Shown here: one piece after another, positions 6,349 through 11,175 of the stretch
Layout of the letters: the number at the start of each line of letters is the position of its first letter
Position numbering within the stretch: position 1 is the first letter of the stretch
DNA from: Planctomycetota bacterium
GTDB lineage: Bacteria; Planctomycetota; Phycisphaerae; Sedimentisphaerales; Anaerohalosphaeraceae
Reading direction: 5' to 3'
DNA length: 11,175 nt
Assembly: GCA_012519365.1 (NCBI GenBank)
Contig: JAAYQH010000302.1
Location: 1-11,175, forward strand
Translations under genes and position numbers: made by a program
The notes under the pieces: generated by a model
Database searches by the model: none
Told to the model about the DNA's origin: nothing
Seen by the model: only the letters and a program-made list of their open reading frames with translations

Positions 6349-6942
6349 ATGCAGGCTTTCGTTAACACCTATATTAAGATGTTTTTTCTCCTGGCACCGT
6401 TTTTTACGATGACATTGTTTTTGAAACTGGCAGAGGGAATGGATTCCACCGCACGTCAGCGGGCGGCAATCCGCTCGTCGGTAACGATTTTAGTCGCGAT
6501 AACCGCGTTTTTCTTCTTTGGACGCCCCCTTTTCAATCTGTTGGGCATTACCTTGGCCGCCTTTCAAATCGGCGCCGGCACGACACTCTTTTTGACTTCG
6601 GTGATGTTGGTGCTGGGCATCAGCAAACCGCCAACCTGCGATCCGAACGAAGATTTTTCCGTGGTCCCGTTGGGCGTGCCGATCATCGTCGGCCCGGGTA
6701 CCATTGGCACTTTGATGCTCTGGGGAACAGAATTGACGGGGTTTTCCGAGCGGATGATCGCCTATCTGGCCATTTTTTCAGCCGGCGCGACGGTGTCGCT
6801 TTTTTTGCTCATGGCCGAACGCATCGAACAATTGCTCGGCCCCAAAGTCCTGGCCATGATGACCAAACTGACCGCCTTGATCTTGACAGCCTTGGCCGCT
6901 CAGATCGTCTTTACCGGCATCAAAAGCTTTATGGCGACATAG
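6349..6942 (+). CDS. MarC family integral membrane protein
   Basis: A 197-residue inner-membrane protein of the MarC (UPF0056) family, whose function is still poorly defined despite the name; an early link to antibiotic resistance has not held up. Six hydrophobic segments are visible, at about 10-28, 43-62, 68-91, 107-128, 136-157 and 173-192. The family block PLGVPIIVGPGTIGTLML is at the start of the fourth segment, with the matching FQIGAGTTLF in the third. The frame is open from 6274, but I start at the ATG at 6349: homologs begin just before the first membrane segment, an AGGAA site lies 11 bases upstream, and residues before it look like AT-rich leader sequence. It diverges from the barrel gene and converges with the amidohydrolase gene, leaving two bases between stops. 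No good sigma70 promoter is evident in front of it. Confidence 0.87.
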   Translation: MQAFVNTYIKMFFLLAPFFTMTLFLKLAEGMDSTARQRAAIRSSVTILVAITAFFFFGRPLFNLLGITLAAFQIGAGTTLFLTSVMLVLGISKPPTCDPNEDFSVVPLGVPIIVGPGTIGTLMLWGTELTGFSERMIAYLAIFSAGATVSLFLLMAERIEQLLGPKVLAMMTKLTALILTALAAQIVFTGIKSFMAT

Positions 6943-6944
6943 AA

Positions 6945-7739
6945 TCACCCTAACAATCGCCTGGCATTGTCGTAAAAAAGGCGATTTAAGCGATCTTGAG
7001 GCAGGTTCAGCGACTCGATGGCCTTGATGGATTGCCCCTGATCGGTCCAGGGGCTGTCGGAACCAAACAGAAGATACTCGGCCGGGTGGTTCAACAGCAT
7101 CCGGCGGGCCTGCTCGGGCGGCAGATACTCCAGCGACCACGATGTTTCCATATAAACGGAATGTCCGATAAGATACCGCTCCACGTCGTCCCACTGCTGC
7201 CAGCCTCCCAAGTGGGTTGTAATCAGCCTCAGCGTCGGAAACTGCCGCAATACGGCTGCAATCTGCCGCGGCGAGGCCTTTTCCACCCGGCCAAAGGCGA
7301 TATCAAAACCCGTATGCAGCGTCAGCATCAGACCGTGCCCGCAGATCGCCTCATAAAGCGGCAAAACTGCCGGATCGTCCACGCAAAAATCCTGATAATA
7401 AGGGTGCATTTTGACGCCCTTAAAGCCCGCCTCGGCAATGCGTCCGATGCGTTCAACCGCCTGCGGATCGGCCGGATGCACGGAGGGAAACGGTACAATC
7501 CGCTCCGAAGCGATCGCGCAGGACCACTCGAAAATCGGCTCAAATTGCTTCGGCCGCGTCGCAATACTGCACAGCACGCTTGTTTCAATGTGGTTTTCGT
7601 CCATTGACCGAATCAGTGAGGACACCCGCCCGTCCACATAGGCCGTCACCCCTTCGGCCTCAGAGAGCAACTGCCGTATTGCCCGCGCCGCCAGGGCATC
7701 CGGAAAAGCATGGGTATGAAAATCAATAAATCGCTGCAT
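6945..7739 (-). CDS. Amidohydrolase (metal-dependent TIM-barrel hydrolase, amidohydrolase-2 family)
   Basis: A 264-residue cytoplasmic enzyme of the amidohydrolase-2 group (hydrolases and decarboxylases of small carboxylic substrates). Metal-site motifs occur in the expected order: DFHTHAFPD at the N-terminus (HxH), GFKGVKMHPYYQDF with a conserved Lys-His pair in the middle, LTLHTGFD, then ITTHLGGW, and FGSDSPW with the catalytic-type Asp near the C-terminus. The chain ends with the family's typical NARRLLG. I chose the ATG at 7739, giving a start four residues before the DFHTH strand; a TTG at 7751 would add four residues. Neither has a strong ribosome binding site, although an AAGGA lies at 7767-7771. 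The substrate cannot be deduced; the neighbours (marC, a degraded gene) give no metabolic clue. Confidence 0.87.
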   Translation of the reverse strand: MQRFIDFHTHAFPDALAARAIRQLLSEAEGVTAYVDGRVSSLIRSMDENHIETSVLCSIATRPKQFEPIFEWSCAIASERIVPFPSVHPADPQAVERIGRIAEAGFKGVKMHPYYQDFCVDDPAVLPLYEAICGHGLMLTLHTGFDIAFGRVEKASPRQIAAVLRQFPTLRLITTHLGGWQQWDDVERYLIGHSVYMETSWSLEYLPPEQARRMLLNHPAEYLLFGSDSPWTDQGQSIKAIESLNLPQDRLNRLFYDNARRLLG

Positions 7740-7848
7740 ATTCTCGTTCAATTGTGTATCATCGTATCCTTGTCAGTAAGTGGGAAAAGACAGCCCCAAA
7801 CCGCTGTCACCCCAAGAAAAATATTGACCCATCATTTATACGCGGATG

Positions 7849-7863
7849 CCTTATGATATAAGG
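7849..7863. repeat. Short palindrome in the non-coding stretch
   Basis: CCTTAT and ATAAGG are perfect 6-bp inverted arms around GAT. It lies 110 bases upstream of the minus-strand amidohydrolase gene and 42 bases before the remnant on the plus strand. It could be an operator for either direction, but one short palindrome in AT-rich DNA may be chance. Confidence 0.25.
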
Positions 7864-7904
7864 AACCGGATATTCAATAAAGAAAAAAGCAAATAAATAA
7901 ATAA

Positions 7905-8163
7905 ATGGCACGACATCGAACCCTTTTGGATTGTTATACGGATGAACTGGCAGGGCTGGGCGTTCCGCCGTTTTTTGTACGTGGCCGCGGCGTGCCGCCG
8001 GGCGGTGCCATATCCCGGCACGCCGCTGTATGAAACCCACGGCCCGCATCTGCCTGTCAAGCACCAGTCAATGTATGCCGACTGGATTGAGCAAGTGCGC
8101 CGTGAAATCGACCTGCCGATGCTGCGCAGCCTCACCAGCGAGGTACTCGCCCCGGCCGAGTGA
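7905..8163 (+). pseudogene. Frameshifted C-terminal remnant of a probable radical SAM protein
   Basis: This lies in the longest stretch without an intact gene (7740-8291). Two overlapping reading frames carry protein-like sequence. From 7905 one frame reads MARHRTLLDCYTDELAGLG then VPPFFV and stops at 8031-8033. A second frame, open across 7942-8163, gives PYPGTPLYETHGPHLP, followed by MYADWIEQVRREIDLPMLR, and stops at 8163. The YPGTPLYE block and the REIDLPMLR stretch resemble the C-terminal part of radical SAM enzymes, as I remember them. The first frame would continue into the second after a one-base shift near 7980-8010. The cysteine triad (CxxxCxxC) of an intact enzyme is absent. It is therefore best read as a decayed fragment; a short real gene cannot be ruled out. 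Family call is tentative. Confidence 0.42.
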
Positions 8164-8190
8164 ACCGTTCGCAGCCGGGCAAATTGCACT

Positions 8191-8219
8191 TTGCCAAATG
8201 CCGCGGTTTTGTGTAGAAT
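8191..8219 (+). promoter_or_regulatory. Sigma70-type promoter of the NIF3-scpB unit
   Basis: TTGCCA (8191-8196) and TAGAAT (8214-8219) are separated by exactly 17 bases, each hexamer matching consensus at four or five positions. Transcription would begin near 8226, giving a leader of about 65 nt before the ATG at 8292. It lies just after the end of the remnant at 8163, a sensible place for a new unit. Confidence 0.6.
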
Positions 8220-8291
8220 CGACTCGTTGATTGAATGCAGAGGTAAGCAGAGATATGTTTTAACCGCCATTTTTTGCAGGATACTGACACA

Positions 8292-9404
8292 ATGAAACTT
8301 GAGCAGATTCGTGAAGCAATAGAGCAGATTGCCCCGCTGAAACTGGCCCAGGACTGGGATAACGTAGGCTTTCTAATCGGCAATCCCCATCGGGATATCA
8401 AGCGGATTCTGGTCACGATCGACACCACCCGGGCGGTGGCCGCCGAGGCCAAGCGGTTCAAGGCAGATTTGATTTTGGCCTATCACCCGCCCATCTGGGA
8501 CGGGCTAAAACGCGTTACCGCTGACGGCCCGACGGCGCCGATTTATGAGCTCATCCAAGCCGATATCGGCGTGTTTGCGATCCATACGGCCCTGGATACC
8601 GCCGCCGGCGGCATCAACGACGCGCTGGCGTCGATCTTTCCGCTGGTCGAGGCCAAACCTATCGGCGATTATGTCGCCGACCCGGCCGGGCCGCACTACA
8701 AGATCATCACCTTCGTTCCGCAAGAGGCGGTCAATGCCGTCGCCGAGGCCCTGTACGAGGCCGGCGCCGGGGCGATTGGCAACTACTCTCACTGCGGCTT
8801 TATGACCGAGGGAGTCGGGACGTTTTTGCCGCTGGACGGCGCCAACCCGACCATCGGCCAACGCGGCCGGCTGGAACGCGTCAATGAAATTCGCCTCGAA
8901 ACGGTCGCCGCCGCCGACAAGGTCGCCGCCGTTATCGCCGCCCTGCGGAAGGCCCATCCCTATGAAACACCCGCCTTTGATGTGTTTCGACACTATGATC
9001 TCGAACATCGGCTGGGGCTGGGGCGAATCGGACGGCTCGAAAAACCGACATCTCTGGATGTAATCCTCAAACGCATTCAGAAAACCACCGGCGCCAAGGC
9101 CTTCGGCCTAATCGGACCGACCCGCCGGACCGTTCGCACCGCCGCCGTGTGTGCCGGCTCCTGCGGAAACCTGCTCGATACCGTCATCGCCGCCGGCTGC
9201 GATTTGTACCTGACCGGCGAATTGAAACATCATCAGGCCCTGGCCGCCCAAGAAGCGGGGCTGACCTGCCTTTGTCTGTCGCATTCGGTCTCGGAGCGGT
9301 TTGCCCTGAAACAACTGGCTGCGACCTTGAAAAAACGTCTCAACACCGTCACCATACGCTTTAGTCAAAAGGATGCCGACCCCTTCACATGGAAACACCT
9401 GTAA
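8292..9404 (+). CDS. NIF3-family dinuclear metal-binding protein (GTP cyclohydrolase I type 2-like)
   Basis: A 370-residue protein of the NIF3/YbgI/YqfO (DUF34) family. Members hold two metal ions; many are annotated GTP cyclohydrolase 1 type 2, but the cellular role is unsettled. The start block QDWDNVGFLIG is at residues 20-30. Metal-ligand motifs are YHPPIW (H65), AIHTALD (H98 and D102) and, at the far end, SHSVSE (H331 and E335), preceded by DLYLTGELKHHQAL. The length fits the long form with an inserted PII/CutA-like domain between the two halves (about 125-235, including YSHCGFMTEGVGTF and HPYETPAFDVF). The usual HHP is YHP here. I start at the ATG at 8292, with an AGGA site ten bases upstream. 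It is translationally linked to scpB by TAATG. Family certain, function open. Confidence 0.92.
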   Translation: MKLEQIREAIEQIAPLKLAQDWDNVGFLIGNPHRDIKRILVTIDTTRAVAAEAKRFKADLILAYHPPIWDGLKRVTADGPTAPIYELIQADIGVFAIHTALDTAAGGINDALASIFPLVEAKPIGDYVADPAGPHYKIITFVPQEAVNAVAEALYEAGAGAIGNYSHCGFMTEGVGTFLPLDGANPTIGQRGRLERVNEIRLETVAAADKVAAVIAALRKAHPYETPAFDVFRHYDLEHRLGLGRIGRLEKPTSLDVILKRIQKTTGAKAFGLIGPTRRTVRTAAVCAGSCGNLLDTVIAAGCDLYLTGELKHHQALAAQEAGLTCLCLSHSVSERFALKQLAATLKKRLNTVTIRFSQKDADPFTWKHL

Positions 9405-10231
9405 TGCAAAACACCGAACACAATATAAAAACCAATCCGGATGAGCCCCTCGAAACCGCAGCGTTTCAACCGAACGACGAGGCAGAACGAAACGCCGTAC
9501 CGCCTGAGCCGGTGCCTTTTGAGCCGGACGAGGCGCCGCCGCAAAAACCAGAGCCGGAGGATGAATTTGCTCCGTCAAGGCCGCCACTGAATACCGCGGA
9601 TGTCCCCTCACAAAAATCCGATGAGGATGTTGAGCAGCAGGACGAGGAGGAAGAAGAAGATGGGCAGGAACAGGCCGAGCCGCTGGAGCCTGAAGAATAT
9701 GAAACGACACTGGAAACGGTTATCGAGGCGGTGTTGTTTGCTGCCGATGAGCCGATCAGCCCCCAACGGCTGGTCGATATCGCCGAGGCCGGCTCGGTCA
9801 AGCGGATTCGCCAGTGTGTTCGCGATTTGAATACGAAATACAAACAGGGCGGGTTTTCATTTCGGATTGAAAAAATCGCCGGCGGCTATCAGATGATGAC
9901 CCTGCCGGCCTTTAACCCGTGGCTCAGCAAGCTCATCAAGGTCCGCACCGACAGCAAACTGTCCCCGGCGGCACTGGAGACCCTGGCGGTCATCGCCTAT
10001 AAGCAGCCCATCATCCGCGCCGATGTAGAGGCCATTCGCGGCGTCGCCTCCGGGGAGGTCATTCGCAACCTGATGTACAAGGGGCTGGTCAAGATCGTCG
10101 GCCGCGCCGAAATCCTCGGCCGACCGATGCTCTACGGCACCACCAAAAAATTCCTCGACGCCTTTGGCCTGAATTCCCTCAAAGACCTGCCCAAAGTCGA
10201 TGAACTCAAAAACCCGGAAAAAGGAACCTGA
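9404..10231 (+). CDS. scpB: Segregation and condensation protein B with long acidic N-terminal extension
   Basis: A 275-residue ScpB, a partner of SMC and ScpA in the bacterial condensin that compacts and segregates chromosomes. The first 100 or so residues are low-complexity, Pro/Glu/Asp-rich and probably disordered, including an unbroken acidic run (DEEEEEDG). The conserved winged-helix core begins at about residue 101 with LETVIEAVLFAADEPIS. It continues through the FRIEKIAGGYQM block, then LSPAALETLAVIAYKQPI and VRGVASGEV-like IRGVASGEVIRNL, and ends with GRPMLYGTTKKFLDAFGL, all family hallmarks. Ordinary ScpB is about 180-200 residues. I prefer the ATG at 9404 because it overlaps the NIF3 stop as TAATG with a GGAA nine bases before; an ATG at 9389 would add five residues. 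scpA is not in the window, unlike the common scpA-scpB pairing. Confidence 0.93.
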   Translation: MQNTEHNIKTNPDEPLETAAFQPNDEAERNAVPPEPVPFEPDEAPPQKPEPEDEFAPSRPPLNTADVPSQKSDEDVEQQDEEEEEDGQEQAEPLEPEEYETTLETVIEAVLFAADEPISPQRLVDIAEAGSVKRIRQCVRDLNTKYKQGGFSFRIEKIAGGYQMMTLPAFNPWLSKLIKVRTDSKLSPAALETLAVIAYKQPIIRADVEAIRGVASGEVIRNLMYKGLVKIVGRAEILGRPMLYGTTKKFLDAFGLNSLKDLPKVDELKNPEKGT

Positions 10232-10255
10232 ACCGGCAGGAAGTACCAAGGCTGT

Positions 10256-11175
10256 CTATCCGGTTTCGCGGCACAGTTCGAAATGTCGGGCAAACTCGGC
10301 GTCGTTGCGGTCAGGGAAATCCTGTCGGTAGTGTACGCCGCGGGACTCCTGCCGCCGCTCGCCCATTTGGGCCATCAGCAGGGCAGTGGTGAGCATATTT
10401 TGACACTCCCAGCCGAACGGCGTGGTAAAGACCTTGTCCATTACATACCGCTGCCAGAAACGTATGATTTCCTGTGCCTCGATCAGGGGCTGGGCCTGTC
10501 GGACAATGCCGACGTTGCGCCACATCAGCGCTCGCAGCGAGTTGCGCACATCCTCGGCGTCCAGTCGGCTGCGGTCGGAGACGGGAATTTCGATTTCGAT
10601 GCGATGGTGTCGGGCACGATGGCCGTCTTTGACCCAGCCCGCGGCCGATTGGCCGGCCAGTTTGCCAAATACCAGCCCTTCTAACAGTGAATTACTGCCG
10701 AGCCGATTGGCCCCGTGCAGACCGGTTGAGGCGACCTCGCCGCAGGCAAACAGCCCCCCCACCGTCGTGGCGGCATGCAGGTCGGTCTTGACGCCGCCGA
10801 TCATATAATGGGCGCTGGGACGCACAGGGATCATATCGGTAGAAACATCAATATCGAAACTTTCGCACAATTCACTGATCAACGGAAACCGCCGACGAAA
10901 ATGGGCCTTGTCAAAGTGGCGTATGTCCAGATAGACGTGCGTCGTTTTGGTTTTGAGCATCCGATCCAGAATCGCCCGACTGACCACATCGCGCGGCGCC
11001 AGCTCTGCGGCCGGATGGTACTCCTTCATAAACGGCACCCCGGACGCGTCCCTCAAAATCGCCCCTTCGCCTCGAAGCGTCTCGGTAATCAGCGCCCGCG
11101 AGGCGCCGGCCACATACAGGGTGGTCGGATGAAACTGCATAAACTCCATATCCCGCAGTACCGCCCCGGCCCGAT
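10256..11175 (-). CDS. nadB: L-aspartate oxidase (partial, N-terminus beyond window)
   Basis: The C-terminal 306 or so residues of NadB, the flavoenzyme that oxidises L-aspartate to iminoaspartate, the first step of de novo NAD synthesis. Oxygen or fumarate can serve as electron acceptor. The frame is open to the window edge, reading RAGAVLRDMEFMQFHPTTLY. Later come LRGEGAILRD, ELAPRDVVSRAI and VYLDIRHF. The flavin/substrate block SAHYMIGGVKTDLHA runs into GLFACGEVASTGLHGANRLGSNSLLEGLVFG, which is diagnostic for the NadB branch of the succinate dehydrogenase/fumarate reductase flavoprotein family. The helical C-terminal domain ends with the conserved ESRGVHYRQDFP. The FAD-binding N-terminus lies outside the window. 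It converges on scpB with 24 bases between stops and no visible hairpin terminator. nadA or nadC is not seen here. Confidence 0.95.
   Translation of the reverse strand, partial: RAGAVLRDMEFMQFHPTTLYVAGASRALITETLRGEGAILRDASGVPFMKEYHPAAELAPRDVVSRAILDRMLKTKTTHVYLDIRHFDKAHFRRRFPLISELCESFDIDVSTDMIPVRPSAHYMIGGVKTDLHAATTVGGLFACGEVASTGLHGANRLGSNSLLEGLVFGKLAGQSAAGWVKDGHRARHHRIEIEIPVSDRSRLDAEDVRNSLRALMWRNVGIVRQAQPLIEAQEIIRFWQRYVMDKVFTTPFGWECQNMLTTALLMAQMGERRQESRGVHYRQDFPDRNDAEFARHFELCRETG

Noticed and set aside
7789..7808. GACAGC/GCTGTC inverted repeat followed by TTTT on the minus strand, terminator-like
   Set aside because: The stem is only 6 bp with an 8-base loop, the T-run is short, and no minus-strand gene ends just before it.
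7891..7906. Four tandem AAAT units directly before an ATG, possible phase-variation tract
   Set aside because: Four copies are few for slippage-based switching, the tract is in AT-rich non-coding DNA, and the frame that follows is short and appears degraded.
7807..8270. Open frames on the minus strand across the gene-poor stretch (85 and 139 codons)
   Set aside because: No domain, no ribosome binding site, and protein-like sequence on the plus strand explains the openness better.
9108..9710. A 200-codon minus-strand frame spanning the NIF3-scpB junction
   Set aside because: Antisense to two solid genes and rich in Arg, Ala and Pro; no recognisable family.

Overview
The window is a moderately GC-rich, densely packed chromosomal segment from a Gram-negative bacterium with an anaerobic style of metabolism. 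Evidence for this is an outer-membrane beta-barrel with signal peptide and C-terminal Phe, and a ferredoxin-linked 2-oxoacid oxidoreductase. The mix of genes (IorAB with CoA ligases, an alginate-export-like barrel, a ScpB with a long acidic N-terminus, a large NIF3 protein) would suit a Planctomycetota/Phycisphaerae-type anaerobe, but that placement is an inference. No rRNA, tRNA, CRISPR array, insertion sequence or phage gene was seen.

Region 1 (1-4441, minus strand) is an arylpyruvate/arylacetate metabolic operon in the order iorA - iorB - phenylacetate-CoA ligase - two-ACT-domain protein - second phenylacetate-CoA ligase, the last cut by the window edge. IorAB interconverts arylpyruvates and arylacetyl-CoA with ferredoxin as electron carrier. 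The AMP-forming ligases interconvert the free aryl acid and its CoA ester. The ACT protein is probably the amino-acid sensor of the group. The set could degrade aromatic amino acids or work in reverse to make them from aryl acids. IorA ends just where the usual C-terminal two-cluster ferredoxin domain should begin. Two candidate promoters lie upstream of iorA.

Region 2 (4549-6175, minus) is a monocistronic outer-membrane beta-barrel gene of the alginate-export/porin type, with its own promoter, Shine-Dalgarno site and intrinsic terminator. Its promoter is backed by an array of T-tracts at near-helical spacing (6180-6266), suggesting bent DNA or an UP-element. Diverging from it is a MarC-family membrane protein (6349-6942, plus).

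Region 3 (6945-8163) holds a minus-strand metal-dependent amidohydrolase whose stop lies two bases from that of marC. Next comes a 550-base stretch with no intact gene, which contains what looks like a frameshifted C-terminal remnant of a radical SAM protein.

Region 4 (8191-10231, plus) is a promoter followed by a two-gene unit, NIF3-family protein and ScpB, joined by a TAATG stop/start overlap. Region 5 (10256-11175, minus) is the C-terminal part of L-aspartate oxidase (NadB, NAD biosynthesis), convergent with scpB and cut by the window edge.
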